A program made the position numbers and the translations under genes. 64,000 bases of DNA, taken from assembly GCA_937141935.1 (NCBI GenBank), contig CAKZQS010000004.1, positions 222,371 to 286,370 of the forward strand, read 5' to 3'. The DNA comes from an uncultured Ectothiorhodospiraceae bacterium (lineage in GTDB: Bacteria; Pseudomonadota; Gammaproteobacteria; Nevskiales; Oceanococcaceae). The notes beneath the pieces were generated by a model, which was given only the letters and a program-made list of their open reading frames with translations, was not told the DNA's origin and made no database searches. Of this stretch, positions 25,668 to 32,842 are shown in pieces. Positions within the stretch are counted from its first letter, which is position 1. Each line of letters begins with the position of its first letter.

Positions 25668-27638
25668 ATGGATCGTCAAAGCCAGAAGGGCCGCGAGCGC
25701 CTGTCGCGCAGCGCAAGCCCGCATCTCAACGAATTGCTCGAGCATCAGGTTTCGCGGCGCAGCGCGCTGCGGGGTGGCCTGGGCCTGGCCAGCAGCACCT
25801 TTTTTGCCGGCGCCGGGGTCAGCGCGCTGAGCGCCTGCTCGGAAAGCGACGGCGTCGCGCCGCTGGAGCTCAAATTCCAGAGCGTGGCCGGCTCCGATGC
25901 GCCCGACCTGCTGCGCGTGCCCGCCGGCTACATCACCGAAATCCTGGCCCCCTGGGGCACGCCGCTGCTCAGCGGTGCGCCGGCCTATGCCGGCGACGGC
26001 AGCAACACGGCGGCCGACCAGGCGCAGCAGGTGGGTACCAACCACGACGGCATGCACTACTTTCCGATCGAGGGCAGCCGCCGGGGCCTGCTGGTGGTCA
26101 ACCACGAGTACACCAACGGCACGCTGTTCGCCGGTGATGGTCGCCAGGAAGACGCCACCGGTGCGCCCACCGACGTCGACGAAGTGCGCAAGGACATCAA
26201 CGCGCATGGCCTGTCGGTGATGGAAATCGTGCGCGGCGATGATGGCCGCGTCAGCCTGGTGGCCGGCAGCCCCTTCAACCGCCGCATTACCGCGGCGACG
26301 CCAATGGCCATCTCCGGCCCGGCCGCCGGCGACGCCAAGCTGCGCACGCCCTTCAGCCCCACCGGCACCCGCACCCGCGGCACGGTGAACAACTGCGCCT
26401 ATGGCTCGACGCCGTGGAATACCTATCTCGCCTGCGAGGAGAACATCCAGGGCTACTTCATCACCAACGATGCCAACCCGCCGCGCGAAACCGCGCGCAT
26501 GGGCATCAACGCCGACGGCTTTGGCTACAAGTGGAGCAACGTGGCCGGCGACGCCAGCGAGGACAATGGCGAATTCGCCCGCTGGAACGTCAGCCAGACG
26601 GGCGCCAGCGCGCTGGACGACTGGCGCAACGAGGCCAACACCTTCGGCTGGATCGTCGAGGTCGACCCCACCGACCCGACCTCGACCCCGGTCAAGCGCA
26701 CGGCCATGGGCCGCATGCGCCACGAGGGCTGCCAGCCGGGCCGCGTGCGCAATGGCGAAAAGGTCGCGTTCTATATGGGCGACGACGCGCGTTTCGAATA
26801 CTTCTACAAGTTCGTGACCGCCGACGCCTACAACGCCAACGGCAACAACGCCGACATGCTCGACCGCGGCACGCTGTACGTGGCCCAGTTCAACGCCGAT
26901 GGCACGGGCCAGTGGCTGCCGCTGGACTATGCCAACAACGCCGCGCTGGCCAATGATTTCAGCAGCCAGGCCGACGTGCTGGTCAACACCCGCAGCGCCG
27001 CCGACACGCTCGGCGCCACGCCGATGGACCGCCCGGAGTGGTCGACCACCGACCCGCTGACCGGCGAGGTGTACCTGACGCTGACCAACAACACCCGCCG
27101 CGAGGCCGGCCAGGAGAATGCGCCGAACCCGCGGGCCTCCAACTCGCACGGCCATGTCATCCGCATCGCCGAAAACGGCGACGACCCGGCGGCCACGAGC
27201 TTCACCTGGGACATCTTCGTGTTCGGCTCGGCGGCCAGCGCCGACCCCAGCTTCAACATCTCGGGGCTGGATGCCAACAACGAGTTCGGCAGCCCGGACG
27301 GCATCTGGTTCGACCCGCGTGGCGTGCTGTGGATCCAGACCGACAACGGCGCCCCGCTGGACTATGGCGATGACCCCAACGACCAGATGCTGGCGGTGAT
27401 TCCGGCCCGCCTGGACGGCGAACGTGTCATTCGCCCGGACAACCAGGCCCAGCTCAAGCGCTTCTTCGTGGGCCCGGCCGGCTGCGAGGTCACGGGCATC
27501 CAGATGACGCCGGACTACAAGACGATGTTCGTCAACATCCAGCACCCCGGCGGCAGCTGGCCGGCCAACGATGGCGTTTCGCGTCCGCGTTCGGCCACGG
27601 TGGTCATCCGCCGCGAGGATGGCGACGAGATCCTCTAG
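25668..27638 (+). CDS. phoX: PhoX-family (DUF839) phosphatase, Tat-exported
   Basis: A 656-residue protein. The ATG at 25668 begins a long N-region with the twin-arginine motif SRRSALRG (Arg30-31) and a weakly hydrophobic segment, ending in LSAC (Cys57), which fits a lipobox, so a Tat lipoprotein is possible. The mature part belongs to the PhoX/DUF839 family (IEGSRRGLLVVNHEYTNG; MRHEGCQPGRVRNGEKVAFYMGDD; WFDPRGVLWIQTDNG). PhoX enzymes are Ca/Fe-dependent alkaline phosphatases that release phosphate from organophosphates; not all DUF839 proteins have been shown to do so. It is single-cistron: its own terminator follows at 27.66 kb. Confidence 0.87.
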   Translation: MDRQSQKGRERLSRSASPHLNELLEHQVSRRSALRGGLGLASSTFFAGAGVSALSACSESDGVAPLELKFQSVAGSDAPDLLRVPAGYITEILAPWGTPLLSGAPAYAGDGSNTAADQAQQVGTNHDGMHYFPIEGSRRGLLVVNHEYTNGTLFAGDGRQEDATGAPTDVDEVRKDINAHGLSVMEIVRGDDGRVSLVAGSPFNRRITAATPMAISGPAAGDAKLRTPFSPTGTRTRGTVNNCAYGSTPWNTYLACEENIQGYFITNDANPPRETARMGINADGFGYKWSNVAGDASEDNGEFARWNVSQTGASALDDWRNEANTFGWIVEVDPTDPTSTPVKRTAMGRMRHEGCQPGRVRNGEKVAFYMGDDARFEYFYKFVTADAYNANGNNADMLDRGTLYVAQFNADGTGQWLPLDYANNAALANDFSSQADVLVNTRSAADTLGATPMDRPEWSTTDPLTGEVYLTLTNNTRREAGQENAPNPRASNSHGHVIRIAENGDDPAATSFTWDIFVFGSAASADPSFNISGLDANNEFGSPDGIWFDPRGVLWIQTDNGAPLDYGDDPNDQMLAVIPARLDGERVIRPDNQAQLKRFFVGPAGCEVTGIQMTPDYKTMFVNIQHPGGSWPANDGVSRPRSATVVIRREDGDEIL

Positions 27639-27658
27639 CTCGTCTGTACAAGCACTGC

Positions 27659-27686
27659 AAAGCCCCGCAATGCGGGGCTTTTTTTA
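27659..27686 (+). terminator. Rho-independent terminator after phoX
   Basis: A stem AGCCCCGC / GCGGGGCT with an AAT loop, extended by AA/TT pairs, is followed by a run of seven T. This is one of the strongest terminators in the window. Confidence 0.93.
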
Positions 27687-27810
27687 TGCGCGAGCGAACG
27701 CTGAAAGGGGCGTAGGCGTAGGTGCAGGTTGCACAGTGAAACGGGCGGATAACCGCAGCAGCAATAGCAGTCAGCGTCGGCGCGACTGCGGCCGGCCTTT
27801 GCCCTCCGCC

Positions 27811-28015
27811 GGCTGCGCACTCGCCGCTGCGCGCTGCCCTCCCGCCGGCAGGGCGGAGGCCGCTGCCCTCGAGGGCCCAGGCCTGCACCACTCCGGGCGG
27901 CTCTTGCGCCGCTACGCGGTCCCCGGCTGCCCGTCAGGCTTGGTGGGGCCGGCCTGAGGGGGCGTCCATGCCCCCACAGGCCTCAATCCGCCGTCCGGGC
28001 GGATTGACCCCAGTC
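27811..28015 (+). repeat. Structured repeat, copy A
   Basis: Contains three blocks that recur inverted in copy B: 27811-27844 (31 of 34 positions match the reverse complement of 28293-28326), 27937-27954 (17 of 18 match 28268-28285), and 27976-28015 (33 of 40 match 28208-28247). The third block holds a perfect 9-bp hairpin CAATCCGCC / GGCGGATTG with a 5-nt loop GTCCG. Compared with copy B it has about 85 extra nt between the first and second block. Confidence 0.85.
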
Positions 28016-28146
28016 ACCTGCCGGTCATCCGGCGCAAGGCCTGACAGCCCGGAGCAGTGCAGCCCTGCGCCATTGGCAGTGGTGGAGGGGCTGGTCCTTC
28101 CGCCCTCGTTTACAGGCAGAAGCCGTGCGCCGCGCGGAGGTTGACC

Positions 28147-28168
28147 GGTGGCGGGGGCTGGGGCTGTG
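28147..28168 (+). repeat. G-rich inverted-repeat arm (left)
   Basis: A 22-nt arm (starting GGTGGCGGGGGCTGGGG) that matches the reverse complement of 28332-28353 at 21 of 22 positions. It lies between the two structured repeat copies. Confidence 0.8.
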
Positions 28169-28207
28169 GGGGCGGCATTAGGCGTGCTCGCCGGACGGCG
28201 GTGCGGC

Positions 28208-28326
28208 GAATGGGGTCAAGCGGCCCGGACGGCCGCTTGAGGCCCGCTCAGGCAGGACGCCTGATCGGGCCGGCCCCACCGAGCCGCGCCGACGGGAGGG
28301 AACCGCGCAGCGGCGAGTGCGTAGCC
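28208..28326 (-). repeat. Structured repeat, copy B (inverted)
   Basis: The reverse-strand copy of the repeat at 27811-28015. Its hairpin TCAAGCGGCC / GGCCGCTTGA (10 bp, loop CGGAC) occupies the same place as the copy A hairpin. Within the 9 shared stem pairs, the four bases that differ from copy A form two complete base-pair exchanges, so pairing is preserved in both copies while sequence changed. Confidence 0.85.
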
Positions 28327-28331
28327 GCATT

Positions 28332-28353
28332 CACAGCCCCAGCCCCCGCCGCC
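28332..28353 (-). repeat. C-rich inverted-repeat arm (right)
   Basis: Partner of the arm at 28147-28168 (21 of 22 identical as reverse complement). It lies just outside copy B, so this pair interlocks with the copy A/copy B pairing instead of nesting in it. Confidence 0.8.
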
Positions 28354-28404
28354 ATCGCGGCGGACGTGCCGCTAAGGCGGCATTGGCGCCGAATCCTGCG
28401 GCGC

Positions 28405-29031
28405 TTAAACCTTCGTGACCCGCAGGTAGGGCCGCACTTCATCCCAGCCTTGGGGGAACAGGTCGCGGGCCTGCTCGTTGGCGATGCTGGGGGGGATGAT
28501 CACCTTGTCGCCGGGCTTCCAGTCGGCCGGCGTGGCGACCTTGTGCGCATCGCCGAGTTGCAGCGCGTCGATGACCCGCAGGATTTCGGTGAAGTTGCGG
28601 CCCACGCTCATCGGGTAGGTCAGCGTCAGCCGAATCTTCTTGTTCGGGTCGATGATGAAGACCGAGCGCACCGTCGCGGTTTCGCTCTCGCCCGGGTGCA
28701 GCATGCCGTAGGTGCGGGCGATCTCCAGCTCCTTGTCGGCCACAATCGGGAACTTCAGCGTGGTGTTTTGCGTGGCGTTGACGTCCTCGATCCAGCGCAG
28801 GTGCGAGTCCACGCTGTCGGTCGAAAGACCCAGCGGCTTGACCTTGCGCGCGGCGAATTCGTCGGCCAGCTGCGCCGTGCGGCCCAGCTCCGTGGTGCAC
28901 ACCGGTGTGAAATCGGCCGGGTGGCTGAAGAAGAACACCCAGGAATCGCCGGCCCAGGTGTGAAAGTCGATCTCGCCCTCGGTGGTGGCGATCTGGAAAT
29001 TGGGGGCGGTGTCGCCCAGACGCAGTGACAT
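28405..29031 (-). CDS. 1-Cys (Prx6-type) peroxiredoxin
   Basis: A 208-residue thiol peroxidase. The ORF-track start is 23 codons too early; the ATG at 29031 has GGAAG about 7 nt upstream and starts MSLRLGDTAPNFQ. The peroxidatic Cys lies in HPADFTPVCTTELG (about residue 46) with the conserved Thr and Pro. The long C-terminal domain (VRSVFIIDPNKKIRLTLTYP, then DWKPGDKVIIPP) marks the Prx6 subfamily. It reduces hydrogen and organic peroxides in the cytosol. It follows the sodium-channel gene by 75 nt on the same strand and may be cotranscribed. Confidence 0.93.
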   Translation of the reverse strand: MSLRLGDTAPNFQIATTEGEIDFHTWAGDSWVFFFSHPADFTPVCTTELGRTAQLADEFAARKVKPLGLSTDSVDSHLRWIEDVNATQNTTLKFPIVADKELEIARTYGMLHPGESETATVRSVFIIDPNKKIRLTLTYPMSVGRNFTEILRVIDALQLGDAHKVATPADWKPGDKVIIPPSIANEQARDLFPQGWDEVRPYLRVTKV

Positions 29032-29106
29032 GACAGTCTTCCGTGCGGGTGTTCCCTCATCGTTGGGGACGGGCGGGGCGGATGCAAGCCCCGCCCGCAT
29101 GTGGCC

Positions 29107-29931
29107 TCAGCGCGATTTCAGCCGCTTCTGCAGCGCCTCCACGCCCTGTTGCAACTGCGCCAGCTGGCCGGCCATCTGGCCCAGCTCCTCGTGCAGCGCC
29201 GCGTTTTCGGCCTGCAGGCTGCGGTCGATATGGGCCTCGGTGCGCGCCAGTTGCTCGTCCTCGATGCTTTGCATCGCGTCGACCATGATCGCGATGAACA
29301 GGTTGAGCACGGTGAAGGTGGAGACCAGGATGAAGGGCACGAAGAAGGCCCAGGCCCAGGGGTGCGCCTCCATCACCGGGCGCGCGATGCCCATCGACCA
29401 GCTCTCCAGTGTCATCACCTGGAACAGCGAGTACAGCGAGGCGCCCAGCGTGCCAAACCACTGCGGGTGGCTGTCGGCGAAGAGGTTGGTGGCGATGATG
29501 GCGAAGACGTAAAAGACCAGCAGCAGCAGGCCAAAGATCGAGACGATGCCCGGTACGGCGTGCAGCAGCGCCTCGACAATCACCCGCAGCTTGGGCACCA
29601 CGCGCACCAGCCGCAGCAGGCGCAGCACGCGCAGCACCGAAGCCGGCCCGCTGCTCGGCACCAGTGCCACCGCGACCACGGCAAAGTCAAAGACATTCCA
29701 CGGCTCGCGCCAGAAGCCGCGGCCGTAGGCATAGAGCTTGATCGCCACCTCCAGCGTAAAGATCCCGAGGATCAGCCGGTCCAGCGCCAGCAGCAGGCCG
29801 CCGGCGCGCTGCATCGCGGCCTCGCTGGTCTCCAGACCCAGCGTCACCGCGTTGATCAGGATCAGCACGATGATGAAGGTCTGCGTGCGCGGGTCGGCCA
29901 CCAGGGCCTGCAGGCGGGAACGGATATCCAT
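29107..29931 (-). CDS. Bacterial voltage-gated sodium channel (BacNav family)
   Basis: A 274-residue single-domain ion channel. S1-S3 span about residues 15-90; S4 carries regularly spaced Arg residues in VLRVLRLLRLVRVVPKLRV (about 95-115). The pore region FQVMTLESWSMG contains the selectivity filter TLESWSM, identical to that described for NavAb, which selects Na+. S6 (FILVSTFTVLNLFIAIMVDAM) is followed by a long C-terminal coiled coil (about 225-274) that holds the tetramer together. In other bacteria such channels contribute to motility, chemotaxis or pH homeostasis; the role here is unknown. It is transcribed towards the peroxiredoxin gene and divergent from the DSBA-like gene. Confidence 0.93.
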   Translation of the reverse strand: MDIRSRLQALVADPRTQTFIIVLILINAVTLGLETSEAAMQRAGGLLLALDRLILGIFTLEVAIKLYAYGRGFWREPWNVFDFAVVAVALVPSSGPASVLRVLRLLRLVRVVPKLRVIVEALLHAVPGIVSIFGLLLLVFYVFAIIATNLFADSHPQWFGTLGASLYSLFQVMTLESWSMGIARPVMEAHPWAWAFFVPFILVSTFTVLNLFIAIMVDAMQSIEDEQLARTEAHIDRSLQAENAALHEELGQMAGQLAQLQQGVEALQKRLKSR

Positions 29932-30016
29932 CGAAGAGCCTCGTCAGGCGCGGCCTGGCCGCGGCGGTGGTGGCGATGCGTTGAATTGTGCAGCGCAGCG
30001 GGGCATGCTCGCATCC

Positions 30017-31327
30017 ATGTCGGAACCCGAGGCGCGGCCCAGCGTGGCCCCTACCGCTGAACCCGCTGCCAAGGCGCCCCGGCCGACCTGGCGTTCGCGC
30101 CTGACCCCGCTGGTCACGCGCGGGCCCAGCGCGCTGGAACGCGCGCGCGGCGCCGGGCCGCGGCAGCTGGATTTCTATTACGAGCCGGGCGATGCGCACT
30201 CGCATCTGTGCGCGCAGCTGCTGCCGGGCATCGCCCGCCGGCTGGGGCTGCCGCTGCGGGTGCATGTGGTGCCCGCCCCCGAAGAGGCCGCCTACCCCGA
30301 AGCTGAGCGCCAGCGGGCCTTCGCGCTGGGCGATGCGCGGCGCATCGCGCCGGCCTGGGGTCTGCGCGCGCCGGGCCCGCAGCTGCCGGGCAGCGAGGAT
30401 TGCCGCCGCGCGGCGCGCACGCTGCTCGGCGCGCAAACGCTGGAGGACTTTGCCCGCCGCGAGGCCGATTGCGCCCGCGCCCTGTTTGGTGGCGAGGACC
30501 TGCGCGAGGCCGTACGCCGGCACGCCGCGCTGGACGGGGCCGCCGCGGCCCGTTTGCTCCGCGCCAATGCGCAGCGCCGCAGCCGGGGCGGGCACTACCT
30601 GCCGGCCATGTGGCATTACGACGGCGAGTGGTTCTGGGGGCTGGACCGCCTGCCGCTGCTGGAGGACCGCCTGCGCGCGCGCGACCTGCTGCGCGGCTCC
30701 GAGCCCCTGGCCACGCTGCAGCCCGGCGCCGCCGCGCTGCCGGAAGTGCCCGCCCAGGCCCCGCTCGAGTTCTGGTTCAGCTTCCGCAGCCCGTATTCCT
30801 ACCTGGCGGCCTGGCAGCTCGCCCAGCAGCCCGCCCTGCGCGCCGGGCTGCAGGTGCGCCCGGTGCTGCCGATGGCCATGCGCGGTTTCGTGGTGCCGCG
30901 GCCCAAGCGGCTGTATATCGTGCGCGATTGCCAGCGCATCGCCGACCGCCTGGCCATTCCCTTCGGCCACATCGCCGACCCCATCGGCGAGGGCGCCCGG
31001 CGCTGCCTGGCCGTGTTCCCGCTGGCCGACGGCGTGGACCAGCAGCTCGATTTTCTGCTCAGCGCCGGCCGCGCGATCTGGGCCGAGGGCATCGACGTCG
31101 CGCAGGACGAGGGCCTGCGCTTTGTCGTCGAGCGGGCGGGCCTGCGCTGGACCCGCGCCCGGGCCATGCTCAACCCGCCGCTGGACATCGACTATGCGCA
31201 GCACAACCGCGACGCGCTGTTCGCCGCGGGCCTGTGGGGCGTGCCCAGCTTCCGCATCGGCACGGCGGCCACCTGGGGCCAGGACCGGCTGTGGCTGGTC
31301 GACCGGCTTGTCGCCAAAGCGTCATAG
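30017..31327 (+). CDS. Tandem DSBA-fold (2-hydroxychromene-2-carboxylate isomerase-like) protein
   Basis: A 436-residue protein from this ATG; another in-frame ATG at 30005 is possible, and the longer ORF-track start overlaps the channel gene and is rejected. The C-terminal half (about 255-436) begins LEFWFSFRSPYSYLAAWQL and contains GVPSFRIG, both standard for the DSBA/HCCA isomerase group of thioredoxin-like proteins. The N-terminal half begins RQLDFYYEPGDAHSHLCAQL and seems to be a diverged repeat of the same fold, with the linker GGHYLPAMWHYDGEWFWGLDRL. No CxxC is visible, so a disulphide role is unlikely; GST-kappa-like chemistry is more plausible. The substrate is unknown. Confidence 0.72.
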   Translation: MSEPEARPSVAPTAEPAAKAPRPTWRSRLTPLVTRGPSALERARGAGPRQLDFYYEPGDAHSHLCAQLLPGIARRLGLPLRVHVVPAPEEAAYPEAERQRAFALGDARRIAPAWGLRAPGPQLPGSEDCRRAARTLLGAQTLEDFARREADCARALFGGEDLREAVRRHAALDGAAAARLLRANAQRRSRGGHYLPAMWHYDGEWFWGLDRLPLLEDRLRARDLLRGSEPLATLQPGAAALPEVPAQAPLEFWFSFRSPYSYLAAWQLAQQPALRAGLQVRPVLPMAMRGFVVPRPKRLYIVRDCQRIADRLAIPFGHIADPIGEGARRCLAVFPLADGVDQQLDFLLSAGRAIWAEGIDVAQDEGLRFVVERAGLRWTRARAMLNPPLDIDYAQHNRDALFAAGLWGVPSFRIGTAATWGQDRLWLVDRLVAKAS

Positions 31328-31369
31328 CGCCGCCATAGACTCGCCGCAGTTTCGTCACGGGTCCGACCC

Positions 31370-32194
31370 ATGGTCGCCGCAGTGCTCGGCGGGCTGCGTA
31401 CCGGCGCCCGCCTGCTGATCTTTCTGGCCTTGCTGCTGCTGGCCTTTGCCGTGGCCACGCTGCTGCGCCTGGCCGGGCCGCGGCGGCTGCGCCCGGCCTG
31501 GGGCGCGGGCTGGTGGAGCCGGCGCGCGCTGGCCTTGCTGGGCATCCGCGTGCAGCGCCACGGCCCGCGCTCGCGGGGGCGGCGCATGCTGATCTGCAAC
31601 CACGTCAGCTGGCTCGACATCCTGGTGCTGGCCGCCTCCGAGGAGCCGCACTTCATCGCCAAGAGCGAAATCCGTCACTGGCCGCTGGTGGGCTACCTGG
31701 CCAACAGCGTCGGCACCTTCTACATCCGCCGTGGTCGTGGCGGCGCGACGCCCTTGCTGACGGCGCTGGTGCCCTGGCTGCGCGCCGGCGAGGCCTCCTT
31801 CGTGGTGTTCCCCGAAGGCACCACCACCGACGGCCGCGATGTGCTGCCCATGCACCCGCGCCTGTTCGAGGCCGCCGTGGCCGCCGGCGTGCCCGTCCAG
31901 CCGCTGGCCCTGCGCTACCGGCCCGACGCCCGCGGCCGCGACATCGCCCCCTTCATCGGTGCGGACACGCTGGCCGCGCACATCGGTCGGGTGCTGGCGA
32001 GCCCGGGGCTGACCGTCGAACTGCACTACGGCGCGCTGCAAACGCCGCGCCAGCCGCGCGACGTGCTGGCCTGGCGCGCCGAAACGGAGGTGCGCCGCTG
32101 CCTGGGCCTGGCCGCGCGGGCCGCGCCCTCGTCTGTGCATGTTGGGGCGCCCGCACCTGCTGCGGCGCCCGCCGCGGAGGCGGCCGCGGCGTAG
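31370..32194 (+). CDS. plsC: 1-acyl-sn-glycerol-3-phosphate acyltransferase family protein
   Basis: A 274-residue membrane-associated acyltransferase. There is an N-terminal helix (LLIFLALLLLAFAVATLL), the catalytic block ICNHVSWLDILVL (NHxxxxD motif), the second block GTFYIRRGRG, and the third block VFPEGTTTDGRDVLPMHPRLF. These are the LPLAT motifs that bind the acyl donor and glycerol phosphate. The C-terminus becomes Ala/Pro rich and is not conserved. It would make phosphatidic acid or acylate a related acceptor; genomes often hold several paralogues. It lies 9 nt before yceH on the same strand. Confidence 0.88.
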   Translation: MVAAVLGGLRTGARLLIFLALLLLAFAVATLLRLAGPRRLRPAWGAGWWSRRALALLGIRVQRHGPRSRGRRMLICNHVSWLDILVLAASEEPHFIAKSEIRHWPLVGYLANSVGTFYIRRGRGGATPLLTALVPWLRAGEASFVVFPEGTTTDGRDVLPMHPRLFEAAVAAGVPVQPLALRYRPDARGRDIAPFIGADTLAAHIGRVLASPGLTVELHYGALQTPRQPRDVLAWRAETEVRRCLGLAARAAPSSVHVGAPAPAAAPAAEAAAA

Positions 32195-32197
32195 AAT
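32192..32197 (+). promoter_or_regulatory. -10 (TAGAAT) for yceH
   Basis: TAGAAT ends 6 nt before the yceH ATG, and it overlaps the plsC stop codon. The predicted transcription start coincides with the ATG and there is no ribosome-binding sequence, so a leaderless yceH mRNA is likely. Confidence 0.5.
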
Positions 32198-32203
32198 CGC
32201 GGC

Positions 32204-32842
32204 ATGAGCGAAATCGAGCTGAGCGCCGTCGAGGCGCGGGTGCTGGGCGCGCTGGTCGAGAAGTCGATCACCACGCCGCAGTACTACCCCATGACCCCCA
32301 ACGCCATCATGGCGGCCTGCAACCAGAAGAGCTGCCGCTACCCGGTGATGGCCCTGAGCGAGGGCGAGGTGGGCCGTGCGCTGAATGCCTTGCAGGCACA
32401 GCGGCTGGTCGACCGCGAGGACAGCCGCAGCCGCGCGCCGAAGTGGCGCCAGCAGATGCGCAGCCAGCTGCTGCTCAAGGGGCCGACGCAGGCCGTGCTG
32501 GTGACCCTGCTGCTGCGCGGCCCGCAAACCCCGGCCGAGCTGCTGCGCAATGCCGAAGCGCTGGGCGGGCCGGGCGATCGCGAGGCCTTGCTTGCGGCGC
32601 TGGAGGACCTGGCGGACCGCGCCCAGCCGCTGGTGCGCGAATGGCCCCGTGGCGCCGGGCAAAAGGAGGCACGCTGGGTCGCCTTGCTCGGCGGCGAGCC
32701 CGAGGCCCCGGCCCCCGCGCCCGCCCGTACCGTCAGCGAAAGTGCGGCCGCGACGTCGGCGGCGGCCAGCCGCCTGGACGCGCTGGAGGCGCGTATCGCC
32801 CGCCTGGAGGCGCGCCTGGCGGAACTGGAGGGCGGCGGCTAG
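32204..32842 (+). CDS. yceH: YceH family protein (DUF480)
   Basis: A 212-residue protein with the full DUF480 signature VEARVLGALVEKSITTPQYY and NACNQKS-type sequence (AACNQKSCRYPVM), forming two winged-helix domains (about 5-85 and 95-165). The tail (ASRLDALEARIARLEARL) is a short coiled coil. The biochemical function is unknown; the winged-helix fold suggests DNA or protein binding. The stop overlaps the stop of the convergent pyruvyl transferase (CTAG), so the two genes share terminal bases. Confidence 0.92.
   Translation: MSEIELSAVEARVLGALVEKSITTPQYYPMTPNAIMAACNQKSCRYPVMALSEGEVGRALNALQAQRLVDREDSRSRAPKWRQQMRSQLLLKGPTQAVLVTLLLRGPQTPAELLRNAEALGGPGDREALLAALEDLADRAQPLVREWPRGAGQKEARWVALLGGEPEAPAPAPARTVSESAAATSAAASRLDALEARIARLEARLAELEGGG

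Larger units (their letters stand above)
27687..28404. other. Non-coding region rich in inverted repeats (about 720 bp)
   Basis: No convincing gene is present: ORFs crossing it are shadows of the peroxiredoxin gene or lack codon structure. Most of it is made of inverted repeats and hairpins, described as separate entries. It separates phoX (terminated) from the end of the peroxiredoxin gene, so it is a neutral 3'-3' space between convergent genes. Confidence 0.8.
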
